From: Paratinospora sagittata
Taxonomy: Eukaryota > Streptophyta > Magnoliopsida > Ranunculales > Menispermaceae
Length of the DNA stretch: 64,000 bases
Assembly (NCBI GenBank): GCA_035771175.1
Contig: CM069608.1
Location: forward strand, 24,186,519-24,250,518
Direction: 5' to 3'
Below are positions 47,101 through 56,197 of the stretch, one piece after another. The stretch's first letter is position 1. Each line of letters begins with the position of its first letter. The notes beneath the pieces are model-generated. The model was given only the letters and a program-made list of their open reading frames with translations, did no database searches and had not been told where the DNA came from. The translations under genes were made by a program, and so were the position numbers.

Positions 47101-48134
47101 TCACTTGAATCTTAGCTCACAACACACAAGGAAGGCTTAGGGGTGAAAGAGCGTTTGGGCGACTTAGAACACATTGGGCACGTAGAACTTTTCCCTTCAC
47201 CTGTGTGTATCATCGCGAGGAGCTAGGGAGCTTTTTATTTTTGGAAATCGAGGCAGATCGGATGTGTTCGTGGAGGTGGCATTTGGAGCGTTCGTTGGAG
47301 GCGTCCAAATACGATGAACGGCTGGTGCGTCTAGGTTCGGTAAACTTGGTCGGGGGATCGGAGACGCTGGATTGTGCAAATGCAGTCTGAAGGTGTAGGA
47401 TCGGGTGCGCCGATCAAGACCATCTAATCTCGCCCACATGGATCAAGTGCAATCCAATGGTGCAAGATCAGGTGCGCCGATCGAAACTGTTAGATCCCGC
47501 CTACATCAATTGAGTGTGATCTGACAGTGTACGATCAATTGCGTCAATCGCGACCGTAAGATCGCATCTAGTTGCGATCGAACTCAATCGACAGTGATAA
47601 AAAGACACCATGTACAGCCACAAATTGCCTAGAAGTAGGCCCCTCCAAAACTCCGAAAAATCATTCAAAAATATATGAATTCTCAAAATTTTCTCCTCTT
47701 TATTTCTTCTTTATTTTTCACATTATTTTGTGAGAGATTAATAGCATTATTAGTTCAAATATTCTTGTGATTTGAAGTATTACTATCATAAGAAAGAGAT
47801 CGTTGTATCATGGGAGACAATAGTCATACACCGTGAGCATTAGTACGGGACAAAATTGTCTTAAGGACAGAGTTAAACTATAGACTCAATCTATGCTGAT
47901 ATACCGTTACTCTGTTGAAATAGCGATTGATCTAGTTTAGCTAGACAAAGTCTTGTCCCAAGTGCCTTTCAATAGTGAAAAAGAAGCAGCTTGCTGCTCT
48001 TGAATAGTAGTTTTTAAGCGAGACTGTTAGGACTTCACCACTCAGCCCAGGGAGTAGTCTAGTTGATTATATCGAAAACTATTTAGTCTATGAAGCTTGC
48101 TACCATACAAAGCACAACCTTAAGACAATTTTCA
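47101..48134 (+). repeat. LTR and leader of copia-2
   Basis: Precedes the gag start at 48135 and contains three 67-bp repeats (47393-47593). Exact LTR ends and a primer site were not found. 'catacaccgtgagcattagtacggg' (47830) to 'gaagcttgctacc' (48101) looks like untranslated leader. The block 47941-48082 has a clear counterpart inside the gypsy LTR at 50625-50763. Confidence 0.55.
47393..47593 (+). repeat. Three exact-length 67-bp tandem repeats
   Basis: Copies at 47393-47459, 47460-47526 and 47527-47593, each starting GTGYANGATC. Copies 1 and 2 share 'gatcNggtgcgccgatc' (inverted arms GATCGG/CCGATC at 47399-47415); copy 3 has GATCGCA...TGCGATC arms. A fourth, more diverged copy may precede them. 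Confidence 0.85.
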
Positions 48135-48998
48135 ATGGGGATAGATTCTACACCTACTCCAATCACAACTTTTGTGAAGCATGAGAAGCCAGAGAAGTTC
48201 ACTAGAACTTACTTCAAAAAGTGGCAATAGAAGATGTTGTTTAACCTGACCACTCTCAACCTGGTCAAGGTACTAAATGAAGAAGAACCTAAACTCAGAG
48301 ACGATGAGACTGACAAGCACGTGACTACTGCAATTCATGAATGAAGACATTCTGATTTGCTATGCAAGAATTACATTCTAAATGGACTTGATAATACACT
48401 ATATATTGTGTATAGTCCAATTCATCCTGCCAAGGATTTGTGAATTTCCTTGGACAAGAAGTACAAGACTAAAGATGTTGGCTATAAGAAATTTGTGGTC
48501 AGTAGGTTCCTTGATTACAAGATTGTAGACTCAAAGACCGTGTTGGATCAAGTTCAAGAGCTGCAGATCATTCTCCATGAAATTCATGCAGTGAGAATGT
48601 CTTTGAGTGAATCTTTTCAAGTGGCTGCAATTATTGAGAAGTTGTCACCCTCTCGGAAAGATTTCAAGAACTACCTCAAACACAAGCGTAAGGAGATGGA
48701 TCTTGAAGACCTTATTGTCAGACTGCAGATTGAAGAAGACAATAACAGTCATGACAAGAGGACTGGAGGTCAATCCACAGCGCTGAAAGCTAATCTTGTG
48801 GAGGGTAAGCCACACAAGAACAACAAGAAGTGCAAGCACATTGGTAATGGTCCGGCCCAACGGAAAGGCAAATCATATAAGCTCAACGGAAAGTGTTTTG
48901 TTTGCCAAAAGCAAGGACACAAAGCAAAGGATTGTCGATCTAATGGAAAGTCCAAGAAAGGTCAAGTCAATGTTATTGAGGAGAAGCTGACAAAATGA
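48135..48998 (+). pseudogene. copia-2 gag
   Basis: ATG at 48135; EKPEKFTRTYFKKWQ, then stops at 48228, about 48343 and 48441. The last two stand where Trp is conserved (TGG to TGA), and the first probably replaces a Gln (CAG to TAG). After that the frame is open: FVVSRFLDYKIVDSKTVLDQ, then HEIHAVRMSLSESFQVAAIIEKL (the gag helical domain), YLKHKRKEMDLEDLIVRL, a basic stretch, and a CCHC knuckle CFVCQKQGHKAKDC at 48894-48935. The order fits a Ty1/copia gag, perhaps of the Tork clade. Confidence 0.85.
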
Positions 48999-49527
48999 TG
49001 CTTTCTACTGTACTTTTTTAAGCAAACATGGTAGATGATCCGAAAGAGTGGTGGATTGATACTGGAGCCACTCGACATGTCTGTTCTGATAAGAATATGT
49101 TTTCCTCTTACACACCAATAAGTGGATGTAATCTGATCATGGGGAATTTGACAACTTCAACAATTAGGAGCCTTGGAAAGGTGGTTCTCAAGATGACCTC
49201 GGGAAAACAACTTACCTAGTGCCACATGTACCTGACATCTACAAGAATCTTGTTTTTGGCTCATTATTGAGCAAAAGTGGGTTTAGGATGGTTTTCGATT
49301 TGAACAAATTTGTACTCTCCAAAGGTAGTGTATTTGTAAGAAAGGGGTACTTGAAAAGAGGATTATTCAAAATGAATGTAATGCCTGTAATCCGCACTTT
49401 CGAAGATAAAAAAGATTCATCTTCTGTTTACTTGTTGGAGTCTTCTTGTTTATGGCATGACAGATTAGAACATGTTAATTTTAATTCCTTACGAAAATTA
49501 ATGAATTTAGAATTATTACCTAACTAA
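48999..49527 (+). pseudogene. copia-2 protease and pre-integrase region
   Basis: EWWIDTGATRHVCSDKNMF at 49046 on: here the catalytic Asp of DTG is intact (codon 49058-49060). A frameshift near 49218 leads to the strand-rich end of protease (SLLSKSGFRMVFDLNKF) and the pre-integrase motif CLWHDRLEHVNFNSLRKL (49446-49500), stopping at 49525. Confidence 0.8.
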
Positions 49528-50115
49528 TTGATCCAAACTATAAATATGAAATATGTGTTGAGGCAAAGTTAGCTAAAACACCATTTCATTCAATTGAAAG
49601 AAACACTGAACCTCTAGAACTAGTTCACTGTTATATCTATGACTTGAAATTTTTGCAAACTAGAGGTTGAAAAAATTATTTTATTACTTTATTGATTATA
49701 GTCCAAGATATTGTTATGTATATTTGCTCAAAAGCAAAGATGAGGCATTGGAAGTATTTAAACACTATAAGATTGAGGTTGAAAATCAACTTGGTAAAAA
49801 AATAAAGGCAATAAGAAGTGACAGAGGTGGTGAATATTTTGGTGCTTCATCAAAGAACATGGTATTATTCATCAAACAACCGCTCCTTTTTCGCCTCAAT
49901 CAAATGGTATTTCTAAAGGCAAAAACCAAACATTGAAAGAAATAATGCATGTCATGTTAAAAAGTTATGGTTTAACTCAGAATATGTGGGGGGAAGCAAC
50001 TCTTTACACTAACCACATTCTTAACAAAATACATCCTATAAATATTTAAAAGTGTGGGGGCGTTTAGGTAAAGTAATAATACCCAAACCTAAAAAGGTTA
50101 AAATAGGGCTTAAAA
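49528..50115 (+). pseudogene. copia-2 integrase, first part
   Basis: DYSPRYCYVYLLKSKDEALEVF (49689 on), KAIRSDRGGEYFG (second catalytic Asp) and the broken QNG region near 49890-49920, then frames with MWGEA-like and YLKVWGRLGKVIIPKPKKVK (about 50043-50105). The reading ends at 50115, where the gypsy element begins, and its continuation (YAHNSNAYRFLVHKSD) is at 61084. Confidence 0.8.
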
Positions 50116-50166
50116 TGTAATACCCTGTATTTCACAAAAAAAAAATTGGGCATATGTGCTTGGCCT

Positions 50167-50245
50167 TGCCTGGATGTCCAGGCACATGCCTGGAAGTCCA
50201 GGCACATGCCCGGAAGTCCAGGTAGCCCGCCTGGACTTCCAGGCG
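50167..50245. repeat. Four 18-bp palindromes at 20-bp spacing
   Basis: TGCCTGGATGTCCAGGCA (50167-50184), TGCCTGGAAGTCCAGGCA (50187-50204), a decayed copy (50207-50224) and CGCCTGGACTTCCAGGCG (50228-50245). Arms are 8 bp around a 2-bp centre. The array ends 10 bp before the TATA box. Confidence 0.9.
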
Positions 50246-50255
50246 CCAAAAACTC

Positions 50256-50263
50256 TATATAAA
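50256..50263 (+). promoter_or_regulatory. TATA box of LTR-T
   Basis: TATATAAA in 'ctctatataaacg', followed by a C/T-rich start region (50268-50280), as in plant LTR promoters. Confidence 0.75.
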
Positions 50264-50994
50264 CGAACCCTCCCCTCTTCATTTTCACACCAAATTCACT
50301 CCAAATTGTGATTTTTCCTCTTCTTTTCACTCATTTTGAGTTTTTAGTCTTTTGAGACTCACTGTCCGAGACTCTCAGTGAGGTACGACGAAGTTCTATC
50401 CGGAGGAAAGCGCCAGATCTGAAAAAGAAGAAGTTCTTATCTAAAGGTGGGGAACGAAACATAGGTTTGCTTTATTAAAGTTTACATTCAATTATTATTA
50501 TGTCTACTGTTCATTTACACTGTATTATGTCATATAATGTTTATATTGTCGCACTTATGTCTGTACACTTGGAATTCACGTATTATACTGTTATAATGTC
50601 GGATTTGTGGTCAATCTGACTCAACTAGACTCGGTCTTGTCCTCAGTAACTTTAAATAGTGAACGGGAGGCAGCGGGCTGCTCTAGGCGATTGGTTATTT
50701 AAGCAAACCTAGTGTCTCACCTCTCAACTGGGGACTGATCTAGTTGGTCTTATTGAAAGCTATCAGCTTATACATGTAATACTGAACGTCCTAACCTTGC
50801 ACGTCGTGATACCGACCCTGATAAGGATCACTAGACGTTGCCAAAGTCAGTCTAAATGTCAAGAAAAGACCAGACCAGTAGACTAGACCAGTTCATACAT
50901 TGGCATCATACATATCACCACCTAGGGACGTATATGGTTTATGACTCATAGAATAGTTAGGAGCATTGCTCGCTATTCATTACATTTCTCTGCA

Positions 50995-51143
50995 GAGAGA
51001 CGTACATGAGAACCCGACTACGCCCGGGGAGGGACATCAGTACGTGAATCCAGAGCATCGTTCCTGAGGAGGGACGTGCACTGAGAACCTGGCTACGCCC
51101 GAGGAAGGACACCTGTAAGTGAACTCAGGCGATGTACGTTCAT
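50995..51143 (+). repeat. ~70-bp tandem duplication in LTR-T
   Basis: 'gggacgt.ca.tgagaacc.g.ctacgcccg.gga.ggaca' occurs at about 50995-51064 and again at 51065-51143, each followed by 'gtgaa..cag.gc..tcgtt'-like sequence. Confidence 0.65.
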
Positions 51144-51272
51144 CAAACCATTACGAGACGGTGTCATGCATACATACATATTGATTGATTATGATGCTCA
51201 CATGTGTATTTAAGATATTTGATATTGAAGTATGTTTTATTAATTATTATACTCACAAACTATTTACCCACT

Positions 51273-51314
51273 GAGCGCGTTAAGCTCACTCCATTATTAT
51301 CCAATCTTTCACAG
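51273..51314 (+). promoter_or_regulatory. GAGC...GCTC inverted repeat and 3' splice-site-like motif
   Basis: ACTGAGC-N7-GCTCACTCC followed 20 bases later by a pyrimidine-rich stretch ending CTTTCACAG/G. The same order occurs in LTR-G copies at 60522-60559, 36132-36147 (minus), 16063-16078 (minus) and 58168-58184 (minus). Confidence 0.5.
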
Positions 51315-51574
51315 GAAATTAGGATGGACTGGGTGCAGGTTATGGGGCCCACATTTTGTACCATTTGTATGATTCATTGGGGATTTTGGAGAGTATATTC
51401 CCTTGACCGTTTCATGTACAAAGATATTCTGAATTAAATGAAATCAGATTTGTACTGTGTTTTATATTTTCCGCTGTGCACTCTGTTGTTACCATTGTTA
51501 TTATTTCAAATGCGCGCCCCGTCCGCGAGTGCACCGCCCGGTTTAGGCGCGTCCAGGCGGGGTGTGACTTTTAA

Positions 51575-51586
51575 TGATATCAGAGC
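51575..51586 (+). other. Primer binding site, initiator Met-tRNA type
   Basis: TGATATCAGAGC, one change from TGGTATCAGAGC, eight bases after the LTR end. Confidence 0.75.
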
Positions 51587-51628
51587 GTACGGTCGACGGC
51601 CCGTCCAAGTCCACCAAATTAGGGAAAG

Positions 51629-51793
51629 AAAAATGTTATTAGATATATATATATCTTTAGAACTATATATATGAATTATATATAGTTAAGATTTGTATTA
51701 AATATATATCTAGAAAACTATATAATTTTTATATAGTTTGATTTAAATATATATATAGTTATGATTTATGAAAACTATATATATTGTTATGAT

Positions 51794-51852
<59 letters not shown>

Positions 51853-52310
51853 ATGCATATAGGAGATATATATATATATATATATATACCATGTTGATAA
51901 TGAAAAATTTTATTAGATATATATATCTCTAGAACTATATATATATATATATATATATGTTAATTATATATAGTTGAGATTTATATTAAATATATATCTA
52001 GAAAACTATATGATTTTTTATACACCATGATTTAAAAAAAAAAACTATATGTATAGTTATGATTCAAAATATATATCTATATACCTTAGTGTATATGAGA
52101 TATGTATATATCATATAAAAAAAATGTTATTAGATATATATAGAACAATATATATATGAATTATATATATAGTTAAGATTTGTATTAAATATATATCTAA
52201 GGAAAGATATAGTTTAAATTTCACACACACACATATATATATATAGTTGATTTATGAAAACTATATATTCAGTTATGATTAAATATATATATATCATATT
52301 ACTAATGAAG
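51629..52310 (+). repeat. Three AT-rich tandem units with (TA)n runs in the leader
   Basis: Units beginning 'aaaatgttattagatatata' start near 51629, 51904 and 52120. Each contains 'tatatatagttaagatttgtattaaatatatatcta' or a close variant. They differ mainly in the length of internal (TA)n runs, the longest at 51798-51850. No coding potential. This would be a long structured or intronic leader between primer site and first ORF. Confidence 0.7.
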
Positions 52311-52443
52311 AATTTTACTTACATGATGGCATAAACATCAAGAGAAAAATATAAAATATTCTCTAACTGACAAAGCATAAATCTTAAAATGGTAGGAATA
52401 TATTTTGTGTCTTTCACAAATTTATTTTCCTTTCAGCAAAAGA

Positions 52444-53948
52444 ATGGCCTCAAGTGAAGGAGCAACTTCCACTAGTAGGGAACAAATTTCCACTAGACTC
52501 AATGAATTGTCCAAAAGGGAGGTTATGACCATGAGGAGCATCGACAACAGAGATCTACGCCTCCACCCAATCCTTCACAACAAACTCACAACTGTGGGTT
52601 GGTTGAACATAACAAAGGTTGAGGGCTACGTCTCTTACAACTTGGTAAGATCCTTCTATGAAGCCATGAATTACGTGGGACTTCCAGAAGAGGGAATCAG
52701 CCCTATATTGGAGACAACAGTTATGGGAATAAAAATTCCTATCAACGTCGAAATCATCGCTCGACTTATAAAGATTCCGATTGAGGAAAGAATTATTGAT
52801 CCACATAAACCGCAGACAATTACAGAGATTGCGAAGTCTAATGAACAATTATTCAATTCCCTCACCAAAGAGCCATACACTCAATCGACGTTCACCAACC
52901 TCCCAAAAAATTATCTTAAGCCATCACTTGCCGACCTTGGAAAGATCGTGTTCGTCAACATCTTGCTAGAAAGGAGGCCGAATGGCACTATATCAAAAGC
53001 CCAACTTCTCGTGTTATATTGCATAGAGAAAGAAATAAAGGTCTCCCTACCACACATCATCATCCAACAAATGTTGAGGGTGATTCAAAACCCTTTAAGA
53101 AAGGAATTCCTCAGTTACGGAATCTTGATCATGAGGATGCTATGCGAAGTAAACATCGACACTTTTGATGGGGCTTCGAGACAAATCGTTGAGCCAGTTA
53201 CAACATCTTCTATCTTTAAGATATATGTTCCAAGGGGGGAGTCACTGACGAGGAAGTATTCGGCACGACGATAGGAAATGCCGAGAGAATGAGGGACAAG
53301 CATGGACGTTGCCTTCGAAAAAGTCGACGCAGGATTCCCGTCAAAGAAGTACCAAGTCAAAATCCCACATCAAACCCAGCCCCAAATAATGATCCAACCA
53401 CTCAACAATTCACTGAGGAAGATTTATTTACCAACCTAAATCAACCTCAAAATAGACAAAGTACTCAAGCAAATCTACCTGCTTGGAACATGCCAACTCA
53501 GGGCAACACGTCGTACCAAAGGTTTTCGACACCTGAGGTACCATGTCAGCCATTCCCACAAGTTCCTGTAACCTAACAACAATAGTATTGGGCGGCACCG
53601 AATCTTGGAGGGCAGAACATCCCAATGAGCCTACTATTTCAAAACAATTACCTTTCACCTATGAATCATCCGTACAACCAATACCTTTCCCCAATGCCTA
53701 TGGCCTACCCTCCACCTATGGGACAATCGAGCCATCAACCACCAATGGGCCAATCGACTAACCTTTTTGAAAGGTTAAATGAAATGGAATCCAATATGGC
53801 GGAAATGAGAGCGACTCAAAATTATATATTAACACATATGCAAAACTCTGAAGCAGAGCGAGCAAACTCTCAACCTTCTGTTAGTAGTCGTTCCGTACCT
53901 AGCAGAAGATCTAGAATGAGCGGAAGTAGGCAGGGAAATCAAAATTGA
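52444..53948 (+). CDS. Accessory ORF upstream of gag, plant-transposon-protein-like, frameshifted
   Basis: ATG at 52444 (MASSEGATSTSREQ); the frame could open at 52405, but a 3' splice-like site TTCCTTTCAG lies between. Residues about 30-280 have the pattern of the 'putative plant transposon protein' domain (I believe Pfam Transposase_32): VGWLNITKVEGYVSYNLVR, then IPINVEIIARLIKIP, then GILIMRMLCEVNID. A stop at 53272 follows a frameshift at a G6 run (53234-53239); the correct frame continues (VFGTTIGNAERMRDKHGR) through a Q/P-rich region to a coiled-coil-like NLFERLNEMESNMAEMRATQ and ends at 53946. Two further stops (53574 and 53583) look like CAA/CAG to TAA/TAG. The intact form would be about 500 residues. 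Function unknown. Confidence 0.7.
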
Positions 53949-54726
53949 TTACTGGCATTGTAAACTTTTCTTTTATACATGAATGAAATGTTTTGTTTAA
54001 ATACTATCTTTGGTGGGCCGACTTACAACCATTCTTTCTTTTGTATCACTAACTTTGGAATGGTATGGGACATAACAAAATTGGAGAATACTAAATAAAA
54101 TGTGGAAGTAAAAAAACTCACGACCTTGTGTGAAAAGAAACATTTGGAGAAAGTTGCATTACTAATATTATCACTAAGTTTACACTGTATGAGACGAGTA
54201 AATTTGGACGATACTATTAGTGAACCTCTATTCAGCCAATGTTTTTAGAGACCGTGTTCATACAACTTAACTTGGTTAACACCCTTATTACCAAAGTCAT
54301 GTGGTATGGGACACATGAATTTGGATAATAATCGAAAAGACTAAGAGTAAGAGTTTGAATGCATAAGATTGCGATAGAACGTTAGATCAGGATATTTACC
54401 GAGGCAAATCTTAGAATTCTTATGACTCGTATGGATTTTTAATGAAATATATAAGTATGTTCACAAAGACCAAAACCAAATCATTTGAAATACTTGCAAA
54501 GTTTTGTACTTATTATATAAACATTCTAACCTTGTTTTTACACCATGGCCAAACATACGAGTTATATAAGATTCTGTGATTCCTCAACAAAAACTTTACA
54601 CTATACTTAGAAAAGTAGGTGATTTTAATATTACAGTACTCTCGAAATTGTTGCTGAGCATACTATAACATTATACTTGGCTAAAGTTCCTAAATCTTGG
54701 TTTTATTTTTCCTTGCCAGTGAGAAA
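53949..54726 (+). other. Non-coding spacer between accessory ORF and gag, intron-like end
   Basis: No open frame of note. It ends with 'ttttatttttccttgccag' (AG at 54718-54719) eight bases before the gag ATG, a good 3' splice site consensus. Degenerate ~120-bp repeats occupy 54020-54480. Confidence 0.5.
54020..54480 (+). repeat. Degenerate ~120-bp tandem repeat
   Basis: 'tggtatgggacaNaNNaaatttggaNaataNta' recurs at about 54060, 54183 and 54301, each preceded by 'attaccaa' or 'tatcacta'-like words, with a possible fourth copy near 54421. Confidence 0.5.
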
Positions 54727-56197
54727 ATGCAAACCAGGAAGAAAAGAAGGCCACGTACTGTTCGTCTAGCAGTGGAGGCACCTCCTGAGATTCAGGAACC
54801 GACGCCTCCGACAACAGCACAGGCCACACCCAACACTACCACTACATCTGGGCAGGCAATACCACCCCCACCCACACCTTTGCCATGCCTTCAAGCATAG
54901 AAACCTTCTTCGCCGGATTTATTGAGGCGATGAAAGTCACTGTTCAAATGGTCGTTCGTGAGACCGCGGCCAGTCAGGTTGCCACGGTTCAAGCACCTGT
55001 AAAATTTGGGTCGGAAGCTCAAACCGATTAGATTACTAAATACAAGCGGCTACAACCTCTTACTATCGCTGGCACCATTGATGCTGATGAGGTGCAAAAG
55101 TGGCTGGATGAGTCAAAGAAGGCTCTTGATGCAATGGGAGTCGATGAGACTTGAAAAATTCCACTAGCGACCTACCAACTTGTCGGTAAGGCAAACACAT
55201 GGTGGATGACAGTGAAAGAAGACCCAAGGGTCAACATAGCATATATGACTTGGCAACAGTTTGAGTCAATGTTTATTGATGAGTATTTTTCCAGCGCGGT
55301 GATAAAGCAGAAGCGCTAGGAATTCGCTAAGTTATACCAGGGCACCATGACTGGCAGAGAATATGCTGGAAAATTCAAAGAATTATCAGTCTACTCTCTC
55401 TCCACCATCTCAACGGAGCGAGATAAGACTGGGAAATTTTATAATGGCCTTCGCCATGAAATTCGACAAGCCTTGTCGATCTTGTATCTTAAGATTTACA
55501 AGGAGGTTGTTGACAAGGCCATGAGCTTTGAACAGGAGAAGATCTTACAGGAACAGAGAATGAATAAGGGCAAACGGCCTGCAACGTTTTCCCAACAATG
55601 CTCGCAACAGGGCAACAAGAAGAAGCCCTACTACAATCACAACCCAGCCCTCCCAGCCCCGGTTTCGAAGAATGAAGCCACAACACTTGCGGCTGAACCT
55701 TCTAACCCTAACCATCAGGGTTTCCGAAATCATGGACGTGGAGGTCGTTATGGAAGGGGTGGCCGTAGAAACGGCAATGGAAGAGGTGGTGGTCAACACC
55801 ACAATCACCAAGGCTAGCAGAACAATCAGCATGGCCAGCAACACAATCAGCAGTACAGGCCTACTTGTTTCAACTGCGGCCAGCAGGGCCAAGTAAGAAA
55901 TGCATGTCCGCACCTTCAGCAACTTGTTCCTGCTATTCCAGTCCAACACGCACCACCTGCTGCTAATGCCCAACCCAAGCAGAACCAGCAGAACCAGGGT
56001 CAACGGAATCAGGGCAGAGCATATGCCATCGCTCAACAACCCCTCCCAGACAACAATGTAATCGAAGGTACCTTTCCTTTGTTCAATACAATGGTGCATG
56101 TTTTGCTTGGTGCTACGCATTCTTTTATAGCATCAGCATTGGTAAGACATTTAGGCCTGCATTCTGAACCCACAAACATCACACTCTCATTGGTTAT
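54727..56197 (+). pseudogene. Ty3/gypsy gag and start of protease
   Basis: ATG at 54727 (MQTRKKRRPRTVRL, basic), a frameshift near 54875, then the retrotransposon gag domain: DADEVQKWLDESKKALDAMG, LVGKANTWWMTVKEDP, FESMFIDEYFS and GLRHEIRQAL. A G/R/N-rich stretch (55733-55800) precedes the zinc knuckle at 55866-55907, CFNCGQQGQVRNAC, in which the metal-binding His is Gln. Protease follows, but its DSG triad is damaged (VHVLLGATHSFIASALVRHLG). Stops at 55030, 55153, 55318 and 55816 are mostly C-to-T type. The antisense ORFs over 55489-56275 are shadows. Confidence 0.85.

Larger units (their letters stand above)
50116..51566 (+). repeat. 5' LTR-T
   Basis: TGTAATACCCTG to GGGGTGTGAC (expected ...TGTGACA). 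It contains a palindrome array (50167-50245), a TATA box (50256-50263), the block shared with copia-2 (50625-50763), a tandem duplication (50995-51143) and a GAGC...GCTC plus acceptor-like module (51273-51314). A primer site follows. Confidence 0.85.
50116..56197 (+). mobile_element. Ty3/gypsy element with an extra ORF before gag, 3' truncated
   Basis: 5' LTR (50116-51566), primer site, a long AT-rich leader, an accessory ORF (52444-53948), an intron-like spacer, gag, and the start of protease, ending at 56197 where an LTR-G follows. Everything from protease onward is missing, and copia-2 resumes at 61084. The LTR start TGTAATACCCTG, LTR end TGTGAC and gag type suggest a chromovirus-like gypsy, but without pol the lineage is not certain. 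Confidence 0.8.

Noticed and set aside
47197..47439. Proline-rich 80-codon minus-strand ORF
   Set aside because: Overlaps the 67-bp repeats of the copia-2 LTR region; composition follows the repeat, not a protein family.
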